Source: Thermococcus barossii
GTDB lineage: Archaea; Methanobacteriota_B; Thermococci; Thermococcales; Thermococcaceae
Assembly (NCBI RefSeq): GCF_002214465.1
Contig: NZ_CP015101.1
Location: 1,061,013 to 1,125,012 of the forward strand
Direction of reading: 5' to 3'
DNA: 64,000 nucleotides
The translations under genes were made by a program, and so were the position numbers. This document shows, piece by piece, positions 1 through 8,992 of the stretch (position 1 is its first letter; the number at the start of each line of letters is the position of its first letter). The notes beneath the pieces are model-generated. The model saw only the letters and a list, made by a program, of their open reading frames with translations, was not told the origin of the DNA and did not search any database.

Positions 1-1
1 T

Positions 2-1015
2 TACAGCGCATTCACAAGCGGTTTCAACGTTGGCAGTCCACAGCTCGCTGCACTGGCCCTCATAATGCTCACCATCGCCATTCTGATGTTCCTTGGAATC
101 AGGAAGTACGTCAGCCTGCGCCAGTACGCGATGCTCAGCAAGGGTGGAAGGTGGAAGCCGAGGGTCGCCAAGCCCAAGGGCTGGCAGGCGGTGCTCATAT
201 ACCTCGTTGTCCTCCCGATGCTCCTCATCTCGATATTCCCGCAGGTGGGTGTGGTTCTCCTGGCATTCAGCGAGAGCTGGTCCGGAACGTGGCCGGAAGG
301 CTTCACAACGGCCCACATACAGAGCATCATCACCCAGCCGGACATCGAGAGGGTCATCATGAACAGCGTCATGTATTCGACCGCGGCTATAATCGTCATT
401 CTCCTGCTCTCTCTCACAGCGTCCTACGCCTCCAGCAGGTTCAAGAAGAGCAAGCTCGGTCCGGTTCTTGACAGTCTCTCAACAATACCCATAGCCGTCC
501 CCGGCATCGTCATAGCCATGAGCTATTTCTTCTTCTTCGCCAAGGTGTTCCCGGACACTCCCCTCGACCCAACAAACCTGCTCGGCTTCAACCCGGCGAT
601 GGTTCTCGTGCTGGCTTACTCCATCAGGCGTCTGCCCTTCGCGGCGCGCTCCATCTCGGCCGGAATCCAGCAGGTTCACGTGTCCCTTGAGGAGGCGGCT
701 CTCAACCTCGGCGCCGGAAGGTGGAAGGCACTCACCGGAATCCTCATGCCGCTGATACTCCTGAACCTCCTCGGTGGGGCAATGCTGAGCTTCGTCTACT
801 GTATGAGCGAGACCAGCGTCGGCATCACGCTTGGTTCAATAAACCCGGAGTACTACCCGATAACAGCAAGAATGGTCGAGCTGATGACGAGCGCCGTCGG
901 AAGCGCGAACCTCGCCGCCGCGCTCGGTGTCTTCCTCATGACCGTGCAGATCATAGCCATAGTCCTCGCCAACGTGATAACCAAGCAGAGGTACTCATTC
1001 ATAGGCCTGACATGA
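2..1015 (+). CDS. ABC transporter permease, iron(III)/thiamine-type (5' end outside window)
   Basis: The reading frame is open from the first bases, so this is the C-terminal part (about 337 residues) of a longer membrane protein. It would form the channel of an ABC importer driven by the ATPase that follows. Several hydrophobic segments are visible, plus a cytoplasmic EAA-type loop (EEAALNLGAGRW, around nt 690-725) that contacts the ATPase. The layout resembles the second half of the fused double permeases of ferric iron, thiamine or phosphonate importers, so the missing part may hold a second permease unit. The stop lies 10 nt before the probable ATPase start, indicating one operon. The substrate cannot be read from the sequence; the downstream surface phosphoesterase hints at a phosphorylated compound, which is inference only. 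Confidence 0.85.
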   Translation, partial: YSAFTSGFNVGSPQLAALALIMLTIAILMFLGIRKYVSLRQYAMLSKGGRWKPRVAKPKGWQAVLIYLVVLPMLLISIFPQVGVVLLAFSESWSGTWPEGFTTAHIQSIITQPDIERVIMNSVMYSTAAIIVILLLSLTASYASSRFKKSKLGPVLDSLSTIPIAVPGIVIAMSYFFFFAKVFPDTPLDPTNLLGFNPAMVLVLAYSIRRLPFAARSISAGIQQVHVSLEEAALNLGAGRWKALTGILMPLILLNLLGGAMLSFVYCMSETSVGITLGSINPEYYPITARMVELMTSAVGSANLAAALGVFLMTVQIIAIVLANVITKQRYSFIGLT

Positions 1016-1025
1016 GGTGGTTGGG

Positions 1026-2090
1026 ATGGTTGACGTCAAGCTTGAAAACATCGTTAAAACCTTCGGAGAAACGGTCGCCCTTAAGGGGATAGACCTTCAT
1101 ATAAAAGCGGGAGAGCTGTTCACGCTGCTTGGACCCAGCGGATGTGGAAAGTCGACGACGCTGAGGATCATAGCGGGCCTGGACTTTCCGGACAGCGGAA
1201 CGATATACTTCGGCGACGAGGAGGTCACCTACCTTCCCTCCAGCAAGCGCGGAGCGGTGCTCGTCTTCCAGAACTACGCCCTCTGGCCCCACATGACCGT
1301 CTTTGACAACGTAGCCTACGGTCTCAAGCTCAAGAAGCTCCCCAAGGAGGAGATAAGAAAGAAAGTCGAGTGGGCGCTTGAGCTGGTCAAGCTCAAGGGC
1401 TTCGAGGATCGCTACCCCACCCAGCTGAGCGGTGGCCAGCAGCAGCGCGTTGCCATCGCCAGGGCCCTCGTCGTGGAGCCGAAAGTTCTCCTCCTGGACG
1501 AGCCGCTGAGCAACCTCGACGCCAAGCTCCGCCTTGAGATGCGCTCCGAGATAAGGCGCATACAGCGCGAGCTCGGCATAACGGTGATTTACGTTACCCA
1601 CGACCAGGAGGAGGCCATGGCCATAAGCGACAGAATAGCCGTCATGAACGTCGGAACCGTCGAGCAGGTGGGGACGCCGAAGGAGATATACGAGAGCCCG
1701 AGGACCGAGTTCGTGGCGAGCTTCATGGGCAAGACCAACGTCATTCCTGCAAAGGTCGTGGAGAGGAACGGCGACCGCGTTACGGTGGAGTTCGAGGGCA
1801 TAAGGCTCGATGGACTGTACTACACGGGGGAGAGCGACAACGTTGTCATAGTCATCAGGCCGGAGAGGATACAGCTCAAGCCGGTGGAGAACGCCGTTTC
1901 CTTCACCGGAACCGTTGACCTCATCGAGTACTACGGATTCTTCATAGAGGTCGTTGGCCTCTTTGGGGACACCAGGATAATCGCAAGGACCATCAGCGAC
2001 AGGGAAGTGGCGGGACTCAGACCCCTGCAGGAGGTCACTTTCTACGTCGAGAGGGACGACATAATCGTCCTTCCAAAGCAGCAACTTTAA
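1026..2090 (+). CDS. ABC transporter ATP-binding protein (sugar/iron class, TOBE domain)
   Basis: This is the energising subunit (354 aa) of the importer whose permease lies just upstream. Walker A is GPSGCGKST near residue 37, followed by a Q-loop, the signature LSGGQQQR near residue 135 and Walker B LLLDEPLSNLD near 156. A C-terminal extension of about 110 residues fits a TOBE-type domain as in MalK, FbpC and PotA. ATG at 1026 is preferred over the GTG at 1017 because the GAGGTGG ribosome site at 1014-1020 sits at the right distance from it and family alignments start at MVDVKLEN. Length and motifs are normal, so it should be functional. Importer specificity is unknown. Confidence 0.93.
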   Translation: MVDVKLENIVKTFGETVALKGIDLHIKAGELFTLLGPSGCGKSTTLRIIAGLDFPDSGTIYFGDEEVTYLPSSKRGAVLVFQNYALWPHMTVFDNVAYGLKLKKLPKEEIRKKVEWALELVKLKGFEDRYPTQLSGGQQQRVAIARALVVEPKVLLLDEPLSNLDAKLRLEMRSEIRRIQRELGITVIYVTHDQEEAMAISDRIAVMNVGTVEQVGTPKEIYESPRTEFVASFMGKTNVIPAKVVERNGDRVTVEFEGIRLDGLYYTGESDNVVIVIRPERIQLKPVENAVSFTGTVDLIEYYGFFIEVVGLFGDTRIIARTISDREVAGLRPLQEVTFYVERDDIIVLPKQQL

Positions 2091-2122
2091 ATCCCCCTTT
2101 TCTATTCCCCTTTGGTGGTCGG

Positions 2123-2722
2123 ATGCTGGAGCTGTTTAGGGAGGGGCAGGTCTACGAGGTTCTGCTGGTCACGAAGTCAAACGTCACCCCCGTGGGTGTT
2201 GTGAGGAGAGGAAACCTGCTGTTCTTCAAGCTGTTCGGAGGGAAGAGTGCTGAGGAGCTTAAGGGGCATCCGTATGCATCGATACAGATAACAAACGACG
2301 CCGAGCTCCTCGTGAGACTCGGCCTGAACCTGCCGGTGAGCCTTGAGTTCGAGGAGAGCGGGGGCTTCAGATGGATTAGGGGACTCCCCGGATTCTACGG
2401 AAGGGTCGATGCCCGCGAAGAGCTCTACGAGGACGAGCTTGGGGAGACCACGATTCTGGCGTGCTCCCTGGCCCCGGAGGGGGAGATAAGGGGAAACCTC
2501 CCGAACAGACCCCTAAGCAGGGTGGACTGCGTGCTGATAGAGATGGCGGTTGACCTAACGCGGCTCCCTGTGGCCATTGAGAAGGGGAAAGACGAGGTGG
2601 CCAGAAGGCTTGGGAAACGAATAGAAGAAAATTACACCCTGTACAGACGGTTTGGGGGGAGTTCGGAAATCGCGGAAAGAATCGTGGAATGGGCTGGGGA
2701 GATTCTGGATGGAGTTTCATGA
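2123..2722 (+). CDS. DUF447 family protein
   Basis: A 199-residue soluble protein of the DUF447 type, found in archaea and some methylotrophs and thought to adopt a flavin-reductase-like split-barrel fold. Seen here: an N-terminal beta-rich part with a conserved-looking VTKSNVTPVG stretch and an ITNDAELLVRLGL stretch, then a helical C-terminus containing a predicted amphipathic repeat. No catalytic motif is visible and no function is established. It starts 32 nt after the ABC ATPase stop and ends 65 nt before the metallophosphoesterase start, so co-transcription with either is possible, but a TATA-like GCTTATAATT at 2749-2758 suggests the phosphoesterase has its own promoter. Confidence 0.75.
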   Translation: MLELFREGQVYEVLLVTKSNVTPVGVVRRGNLLFFKLFGGKSAEELKGHPYASIQITNDAELLVRLGLNLPVSLEFEESGGFRWIRGLPGFYGRVDAREELYEDELGETTILACSLAPEGEIRGNLPNRPLSRVDCVLIEMAVDLTRLPVAIEKGKDEVARRLGKRIEENYTLYRRFGGSSEIAERIVEWAGEILDGVS

Positions 2723-2787
2723 AAATCCCTTCCGGTATGGAAAGGAAAGCTTATAATTTAGTTGTACCACCTCTTCTTGGTGATACC

Positions 2788-4770
2788 ATGGCCGTTAAAA
2801 GAGCCATTGCAATAATTCTTGCCCTCCTCGCCGTTGCGGCGGTTTTATCGGCTCCAGTTAAGGCAGAGACCGCAGTGACTCCGGGCGACATCATTCTGAG
2901 GCCCCTACCGGGCGTTCCAGCGATTGGCCTTCCAGGGGACACGATAGAGGTGCAACCGGCAGAGGGCGTTTCAATCCAGGGATTACAGATAGTCTCGATT
3001 CTCCACGGTCCGTACGACCTCCAGATACTCGGAACCGAAAACGGAATCGTCAAGGCAAAGATACCTGAGGACATTGCCCCTGACGTGTACTTCCTTGTCG
3101 TTAAGAGCGACAAGGGAGAGGTGACCATTCCCAACGGCGTCTGGGTCATGAAGGAAGCTCCGGAGGTTCTCAAGATTGCCCAGGGAAGCGACTTCCACGT
3201 GACCAGCGGTTCGAAGATGGGCTTCGTGTGCGGGGAATACTTCCAGAAGAGCATCCCCGAGATACTCAAGTACTGCGACGACCCGATACCGATGCACAGC
3301 TACACGGCCACCGACAGCTTCATGACGTACTACGCCATGGTGGACAGCGGCGAGGTAAACCTCATGATAAGCACGGGCGACGACGTTGACACCAACGGCG
3401 ACAAGAAGGGCTATCAGCTCTTTGACCTGGCGATCCTCCACGGAACGGCCGCAGGGATGCCGTTCATAAGCATCAAGGGCAACCACGACCACCCGCCCAC
3501 CTACTACTCGAAGTACGTCGGTCCCAGGTACTTCTACGAGGTCATCGGGAACTTCCTCATAATCGGCCTTGACAGCCGCGGTGAGGAGAGGCATCCGGAG
3601 ATGGAACAGCTCCAGTGGATGGAGGACGTCCTGAAATCCCACCCGAACAAGACGGTCATAGTCCTCGTGCACCACCCGTTCTGGTACAAGACCGATGAGG
3701 GCAAGTACGGTACCATAAAGGGCTACACCGCTTTCGATGACAACGACTGGAACGCCCTCCTGAAATACGTCAGCTGGGACTGGGCAGGAAAGGAGGGTCA
3801 GTACCAGGACATAGCCAGGTACTTCCTCCAGCTCGTGGAGAAGTACAACGTCAGGCTCGTCCTGGCAGGCCACATACACCACGACAAGCCAATACTGTAC
3901 ATTGACAAGGACGGGAACGAACACTGGTTCTACACCCTGACCACCACGGGGGCGCCGGACAAAACAAGCAACCCGCCGAGCAAGGCGGACTTGTCCCATG
4001 GCTACGACGTCCCCTCATGGTATGGTTCCCAGGTCATATACGTTTACTCCAACGGCACCGTTGCTTTCCCAGAGGTGGGCGACGTTCTCCACCCGGGGAT
4101 AAGCTCCCTGCCCGTTCCCCAGGAGTTCGTCGTTCTCAGGCAGAACGGTGAAGATGGAAGCGCCGTGCACTTCTTCAACGACCTGGGCAAATCCGTCAGC
4201 GGTCCGATAGTGGTCGAAATACCCGAGGGAGCCAAGGTCGACCCCGACGCGACCACCATAACCTACAAGGTTATCGCCGAGAGGGAGATAGGCGGCAATT
4301 ACTACATGCTGCTGAACGTCACGGTGCCCGAGGGCGAGAGCCAGCTGGTGGTGGTCAAGGAGAAGGACACCCAGAAGCCGAGTGTCGAGTTCGGTTACAT
4401 CTCACCGAGGAAGCCGAAGCCGGGAACGCTCGTTAAGGTCTTCTTCGACGCCAGCGACAACGTCGGGATAAAGAGTGCCAAGGTTGAGGTCATTGAAAAC
4501 GGAAAGGTCGTGGCGACCTACCCAGCGTTCTCTACCAACCCCTGGGACGTCAAGGGCAACTACTTCAGCCAGTTCACGATAAACTCCTCGGAATTCACCC
4601 TGAGGGTTGTCGTTGAGGACTTCTACGGCAACAAGGGCGAGACCACGTACGAACACACTGCATCCACAACCACGACAACAAGTACTCCCTCTGAGGGCGG
4701 GGGCATCTGTGGCCCCGCGGCTCTGGTGGCTATGGCCCTTCTCCCGGCATTCCTCAGGAGAAGGAAGTGA
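2788..4770 (+). CDS. Surface-anchored calcineurin-like metallophosphoesterase (CGP-CTERM)
   Basis: Secreted 660-residue phosphoesterase. A signal peptide (about residues 1-26, KRAIAIILALLAV) is followed by a beta domain, then the metallophosphoesterase core with every metal-binding motif in order: SDFH (about 135), GDDVD (about 202), GNHDH (about 231), VHHPFW (about 294) and GHIHH (about 360). Two beta-sandwich-like domains follow, then a Thr/Ser-rich linker and the tail ICGPAALVAMALLPAFLRRRK, which is the CGP-CTERM signal used in Thermococcales for processing and lipid anchoring. Start chosen at ATG 2788 behind GGTGAT; an upstream in-frame start at 2689 would overlap the previous gene and bury the signal peptide. 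Its likely job is removing phosphate from an extracellular substrate, perhaps one taken up by the adjacent ABC importer (inference). Confidence 0.9.
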   Translation: MAVKRAIAIILALLAVAAVLSAPVKAETAVTPGDIILRPLPGVPAIGLPGDTIEVQPAEGVSIQGLQIVSILHGPYDLQILGTENGIVKAKIPEDIAPDVYFLVVKSDKGEVTIPNGVWVMKEAPEVLKIAQGSDFHVTSGSKMGFVCGEYFQKSIPEILKYCDDPIPMHSYTATDSFMTYYAMVDSGEVNLMISTGDDVDTNGDKKGYQLFDLAILHGTAAGMPFISIKGNHDHPPTYYSKYVGPRYFYEVIGNFLIIGLDSRGEERHPEMEQLQWMEDVLKSHPNKTVIVLVHHPFWYKTDEGKYGTIKGYTAFDDNDWNALLKYVSWDWAGKEGQYQDIARYFLQLVEKYNVRLVLAGHIHHDKPILYIDKDGNEHWFYTLTTTGAPDKTSNPPSKADLSHGYDVPSWYGSQVIYVYSNGTVAFPEVGDVLHPGISSLPVPQEFVVLRQNGEDGSAVHFFNDLGKSVSGPIVVEIPEGAKVDPDATTITYKVIAEREIGGNYYMLLNVTVPEGESQLVVVKEKDTQKPSVEFGYISPRKPKPGTLVKVFFDASDNVGIKSAKVEVIENGKVVATYPAFSTNPWDVKGNYFSQFTINSSEFTLRVVVEDFYGNKGETTYEHTASTTTTTSTPSEGGGICGPAALVAMALLPAFLRRRK

Positions 4771-4848
4771 GGTCTTCTCTTCTCCTTTTATAATCTCCCG
4801 CCTGCCATCCTGAGGGAAGAGTTTTTAAACCGTCCCCATAAGCCCACC

Positions 4849-5472
4849 ATGGTGATGAAGGTGAAGTTCAGGGGCAAGGCCTTTGGTAACATCGTGAGGA
4901 TGGAATTCGACATCCTCACGCTGAGCGAGCTTAAAATAGACGACCTGCGAGACTTCGATATAAACTCAATCAAGATAGAACTCAAGCCCACTTCTTCTGG
5001 TATCAAGGTCATCGGCATCTGGGAGGGTACTATAGAGGATGCCGGGGAGGGGATAAAGAAGGCCCTCCAGGAGAGCTACAAGCTCCGCGAGAGGATTCTG
5101 AACAGGATAAAGAGTAAAACTGAGGCTATAAGGAGCACTATGCACCAGCTCGGCTTTAAGGAGGCCGTTGAAGGCTACGGAAGCATTCTTCGTTTCACAA
5201 AGAAGGTCGGTGCGTACGAGATAATAGTCATAGCCTCGACGACAGAGGACGTTGTGCGCGTCGAGGTTTACGGCAATGATAAGAAGATAATAAGCCCGGA
5301 GATAGAGAGCATTTTCGAGGACGTCGAGGTCGAGGAGCTTGAGGTGTATGACTTCGAGGACAGCAAGGAGGAGAGGCTCGTCATAAACCTGGAGATACCA
5401 AAAAACGAGGAAAAGCCGGAGAGAAAGATAGTAGAAGCCATAAAAATGATAGAGAACATGCTGATGACATAG
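4849..5472 (+). CDS. Hypothetical protein, 207 aa
   Basis: Not recognised. The product is acidic and appears to have three parts: an N-terminal alpha/beta part, a central helix (about residues 60-90, KKALQESYKLRERILNRIKS) that may form a coiled coil, and a C-terminal beta part ending in a long helix. There is no signal peptide or membrane segment. A TATA-like TTTTAAA at 4823-4829 is centred about 23 nt before the ATG, suggesting a leaderless transcript. An alternative start is ATG 4855. Its stop directly abuts, tail to tail, the stop of the Mrr-repeat protein, so the two genes are convergent with no spacer. Coding is credible because the frame is open and codon use matches the neighbours. Confidence 0.7.
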   Translation: MVMKVKFRGKAFGNIVRMEFDILTLSELKIDDLRDFDINSIKIELKPTSSGIKVIGIWEGTIEDAGEGIKKALQESYKLRERILNRIKSKTEAIRSTMHQLGFKEAVEGYGSILRFTKKVGAYEIIVIASTTEDVVRVEVYGNDKKIISPEIESIFEDVEVEELEVYDFEDSKEERLVINLEIPKNEEKPERKIVEAIKMIENMLMT

Positions 5473-7611
5473 TCACTTGTATTTGCTATCCAGCTGAATC
5501 TGCTTCAGCTTCGCCGTTATTCCCTTTATAGGTGCCGTGTCTTCGCTTATTATTTTTCCTGTCCTGGTATCTATCCGAGCGTAGTAGAACCTCTCGGCGC
5601 CGGAGACCTTGATGTTTATGTACCCCCTGTCCTTGTAGTGGGTCAGCCGCTCGGTCTTGACCTCATCCTCCCCGAAGGCCATCCTCAGGTGCTCGTGGTA
5701 CATGGCCTCTATCGCCATCTCCGTGAAGCGCACGTTCTCTTCAATAACCTCTCCGGTGGTCCTGTGGAGAACCAGGGTTCCAATCTTCGTTTTGCCGGTG
5801 AACTCGACTTCCCAGTTGTCGTTCAGGGATATCGAGTCTATGCTCGCCTCCTCATCGATTTCTCTCGCGCGCTCCAAGGCTATCTTCTCGGCAAGTTCCT
5901 TCCTCAGGACGCGGTCAACCTCTTCAACGAGCTTACCGTCCTTGCTGAGACGTATTGTAACCACGTGCCTTTCATTCTCGGCCTTGAGTACGTACTCTGC
6001 ATCCTTTCCTTCAACGGAGGTTATCTCAAACTCTGGATACCTCTCGGCCACCAGTTCCTTGGCCCGCTCCGGGGTTATCTCAACGAGGTAGTCCAGAACG
6101 TCACCTGTGGCGCCGTCCACCTTAACTACCGCCCTGCCATCGGGGCTTTCAAGGGTCAGTTCCAGGTACTTGTGCTCCAGCACGCGGTACGAGCTCATTT
6201 CAAGGTTTCTGAGCGGAAAGTTACCCTCTATGACGTCCTTGGCATTTTTGAATGCCTCCTCCGGTGAGGGAAGCCTTCTGACCTCGGAGTGCTTTCCAGT
6301 GGTCAGGTCAACCTCAAGGACCGCTATTCCATCATCCAGCAGAATATCCGCCACGGCCACCTTCTTGCCCTTCTCAAGGTTCATCACTTTTCCACGCGGA
6401 TAGGTCTTTCTCAGGAGTTCGTCCAGCGCCTCGTCGCTCAGAAGGGCCTCAAGGCTGAGGGGCTTTCCCGTATACTCGTTGAAGGTAATCTCAAAGGAAA
6501 AACTCCTGGTTCTACCGGATATCTTCACCCTGCCCTTGTCCCTCTTCAGCTCCTTTTCAAGGACTTCCTCGCCGGTCTGCTTGAGGACTATTTCCTCGGT
6601 CTTTTCAATGAAGTATTCGTCAGGGAGGGGGCTTATCTCGAACTTAACCTCACCGCTTTCCAGATTGACGGTGGCCTTCGCTGTGTTCTCACCGACCTTA
6701 AGGTCGAGCTTGGCGAGCTTTGGGACGTAGACCTTCTTCCGTTCATGGATTGAAATCTTCCCCTCAGCAACCCCCAGCTCTCTGGCGGCCCGTTCCTTGA
6801 GTATCAGAACCGCCTCGCTCGGACTTATTGGAACCTCTATGTACCTCTCGGTCGCCTGGATGGTGGACGAGTCGTTGAGGAGGGCCTTTGTCACCGGGAC
6901 GCTGAGTTTCCTGTCCCCTGTTGCACGCAGAACTATGTCCTCCCCCGAGAAGACCACTGCCCTGTCCTTCTCCTCTCCTCCCTCCACAGACCAGGAGAAG
7001 ATGTAGGCGCTGGAGAGCGTCACGGAGAGTGCCTGAAGGCTCATCCCGGAGGGTTTGATTGGGTACTTAGACGAGGCAAAGGAGGCGACCTTTTTGAACA
7101 CCTCCTGGGCGGAAAACTCGTGGAGGAGAGGAGCATCGAGCTCAAATTCATTCAGGGGACTCTTTTTCTCGGATTTCCTCTTGGCGCTCTCGGCCATCTT
7201 GAGGAGCTCCTCCGGTGGCTCAAGGGAGTAGTTGTGGAAGAGCGAGATGAGCTTTTCCCCGTCCCAGGGGATTATCCTCCCCCTGTACTCCCTGGAGATG
7301 AGAACTTTGGCGTCCTTGGTGAACCCCGCGGTTGAGATGAGTATCCCCTTGTCAGCCTTGTACTTGTCCACGAGATCAGCGAAGACGTTGACGTCACGCG
7401 ATGATGCGAGCCCCTTCTGGTGAACGGCTATGACGAGCTTCTCCATGCCAGCTATGGGATCGTCCCTTATGGCCACGATGTCTATTCCCCAGTCCTTCTT
7501 GCTTGAAACCTTCTCGTACTCCCTGAAGCCCATTCTTTTGAGCAACTCGATTACGTTTTCAATGAGAACATCCTCAGGTGCCATCATTATTATATCCTGG
7601 GTCCACGGCAT
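5473..7611 (-). CDS. Mrr-like restriction-endonuclease domain fused to tandem PepSY-like repeats
   Basis: A 712-residue protein. Residues about 8-130 resemble the Mrr/archaeal restriction-endonuclease fold: helix LIENVIELLKRMGF, then WGIDIVAI (Asp of the PD-(D/E)XK core), VIAVHQKG (QxK motif) and GILISTAGFTKDA, which is typical of Mrr-type proteins. After a charged linker the rest is a string of beta-hairpin units each ending in a motif like D-x-x-TG-x-V/I (VDLTTGKH, VDGATGDV, HRTTGEVI, IDTRTGKI and others, at least seven), as in PepSY-like domains. ATG 7611 is preferred because GGGTGA precedes it. Mrr-type domains cleave modified DNA, whereas PepSY-like repeats usually bind peptides or inhibit proteases, so the combination is odd. 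There is no transmembrane segment. Function is unknown; a DNA-acting role is inferred from the N-terminus only. Confidence 0.72.
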   Translation of the reverse strand: MPWTQDIIMMAPEDVLIENVIELLKRMGFREYEKVSSKKDWGIDIVAIRDDPIAGMEKLVIAVHQKGLASSRDVNVFADLVDKYKADKGILISTAGFTKDAKVLISREYRGRIIPWDGEKLISLFHNYSLEPPEELLKMAESAKRKSEKKSPLNEFELDAPLLHEFSAQEVFKKVASFASSKYPIKPSGMSLQALSVTLSSAYIFSWSVEGGEEKDRAVVFSGEDIVLRATGDRKLSVPVTKALLNDSSTIQATERYIEVPISPSEAVLILKERAARELGVAEGKISIHERKKVYVPKLAKLDLKVGENTAKATVNLESGEVKFEISPLPDEYFIEKTEEIVLKQTGEEVLEKELKRDKGRVKISGRTRSFSFEITFNEYTGKPLSLEALLSDEALDELLRKTYPRGKVMNLEKGKKVAVADILLDDGIAVLEVDLTTGKHSEVRRLPSPEEAFKNAKDVIEGNFPLRNLEMSSYRVLEHKYLELTLESPDGRAVVKVDGATGDVLDYLVEITPERAKELVAERYPEFEITSVEGKDAEYVLKAENERHVVTIRLSKDGKLVEEVDRVLRKELAEKIALERAREIDEEASIDSISLNDNWEVEFTGKTKIGTLVLHRTTGEVIEENVRFTEMAIEAMYHEHLRMAFGEDEVKTERLTHYKDRGYINIKVSGAERFYYARIDTRTGKIISEDTAPIKGITAKLKQIQLDSKYK

Positions 7612-7692
7612 CACTCTCACCCATGAAAGCGAAATCAGGCACTAAAATATTTTTGAACCTCATTTTATAAATCTCTTTCCCCCGAAATCCGT

Positions 7693-7709
7693 TATCACCC
7701 GAAGTGTTC
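7693..7709. promoter_or_regulatory. Thermococcales glycolytic motif (TGM) upstream of pgk TATA box
   Basis: TATCAC, five bases, then GTGTTC, against the known consensus TATCAC-N5-GTGATA (10 of 12 matches). It lies directly upstream of the TATA-like TTTTTAAT at 7718-7725. The sugar-responsive regulator Tgr/TrmBL1 binds this motif; placement upstream of the TATA box is the activating (gluconeogenic) arrangement. Confidence 0.62.
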
Positions 7710-7756
7710 AAAATAAGTTTTTAATGGGGGGCATTTAACACCTGAATGGTGATGAA

Positions 7757-8992
7757 ATGTTCAGGCTCACGGACTTCAGCTATCACGACAGGACAGTGTT
7801 TCTGAGGACCGACCTGAATTCCCCGGTCAAGGATGGCAAAATCATCAGCGACGCCCGCTTTAGGGCGGTTCTCCCGACGATAATATACCTCCTTGAGCAC
7901 GGGGCCAAGCTCGTCATAGGAACACACCAAAGCAAGCCGTACAAGGGGGATTACATAACTACCGAGCAGCACGCCGAGATACTCAGCGGGCTCCTCGGCC
8001 AGGAGGTTGAATACGTCGAGGACATCTTCGGGAGGTACGCGAGAGAGAAGATAGGCTCGCTTAAACCCGGGGAGGCCATAATGCTCGAAAATCTCCGCTT
8101 TTCTGCAGAGGAGATCAAATACAAGCCGATTGAGGAATGTGAGAAAACTTTCTTCGTGAGGAAGCTTGCCCCGCTCATCGATTACGTCGTGAACGACGCC
8201 TTTGCCGCCGCCCACAGAAGCCAGCCATCGCTGGTGGGCTTCGCAAGGCTCAAGCCGATGATAATGGGTTTTCTGATGGAGAAAGAGGTCCGGGCGCTCA
8301 CAAAGGCCTATGAAACCCAGGAGAAGCCGAGGGTCTACGTTCTCGGAGGGGCGAAGGTGGACGATTCCCTCCGCGTGGCCGAGAACGTGCTGAGGAACGG
8401 CAGGGCGGAGGTCATACTCACCGGTGGACTTGTCGGTCACGTCTTCACCCTCGCCAAGGGCTTCCACCTCGGAGACACAAACCTGGAGTTCATGGAGAGG
8501 AGGGGCCTCCTCGAACTGGTGGACTGGGCCGAGGAGATACTCAACGACTTTTACCCCTACGTGAGGACTCCCGTTGATTTCGCCGTTGATTACAGGGGCG
8601 AGCGCGTTGAGGTTGACCTTCTGAGCGAGGAGAAGTGGCTTTTCGACGGGCACCCGATCCTCGACATCGGCTCCAGAACCGTTGAGAAGTACCGCGAGGT
8701 TCTGCTCAATGCCAAGATAATAGTGGCCAACGGGCCGATGGGCGTCTTCGAGCGCGAGGAGTTCGCGGTTGGAACGGTCGGAGTCTTCAGGGCGATAGGC
8801 GAGAGCAAAGCCTTCAGCATAGTCGGGGGAGGCCACTCAATAGCGAGCATCTACAAGCACAACATTACCGGAATAAGCCACGTCTCAACCGGTGGTGGCG
8901 CAATGCTGAGCTTCTTCGCCGGCGAAAAGCTCCCCGTCCTTGAGGCGTTCAAGGAGAGCTACGAGCGCTTCAAGGGTCTTCTCAAAGGGTAA
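7757..8992 (+). CDS. pgk: Phosphoglycerate kinase
   Basis: Interconverts 3-phosphoglycerate plus ATP with 1,3-bisphosphoglycerate plus ADP. In Thermococcales, where GAPOR bypasses this step in glycolysis, the enzyme mainly serves gluconeogenesis. Length (411 aa) and motifs are those of the archaeal enzyme: FLRTDLNSP near residue 14 and GTHQSKP near 57 for the triose substrate, GGAKVDDS near 196, and the nucleotide-site glycines GGGHSIA and STGGGAMLSFFAGE near the C-terminus. ATG 7757 follows GGTGATG at 7748-7754. The upstream region holds a TATA box and a TGM, so activation under gluconeogenic conditions is expected. Its 3' end overlaps the opposing membrane-protein gene by 11 nt. Confidence 0.97.
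   Translation: MFRLTDFSYHDRTVFLRTDLNSPVKDGKIISDARFRAVLPTIIYLLEHGAKLVIGTHQSKPYKGDYITTEQHAEILSGLLGQEVEYVEDIFGRYAREKIGSLKPGEAIMLENLRFSAEEIKYKPIEECEKTFFVRKLAPLIDYVVNDAFAAAHRSQPSLVGFARLKPMIMGFLMEKEVRALTKAYETQEKPRVYVLGGAKVDDSLRVAENVLRNGRAEVILTGGLVGHVFTLAKGFHLGDTNLEFMERRGLLELVDWAEEILNDFYPYVRTPVDFAVDYRGERVEVDLLSEEKWLFDGHPILDIGSRTVEKYREVLLNAKIIVANGPMGVFEREEFAVGTVGVFRAIGESKAFSIVGGGHSIASIYKHNITGISHVSTGGGAMLSFFAGEKLPVLEAFKESYERFKGLLKG

Noticed and set aside
999-2084. A 361-codon minus-strand open frame opposite the ABC ATPase
   Set aside because: The ATPase is unambiguous on the plus strand; the antisense frame shows no family motif.
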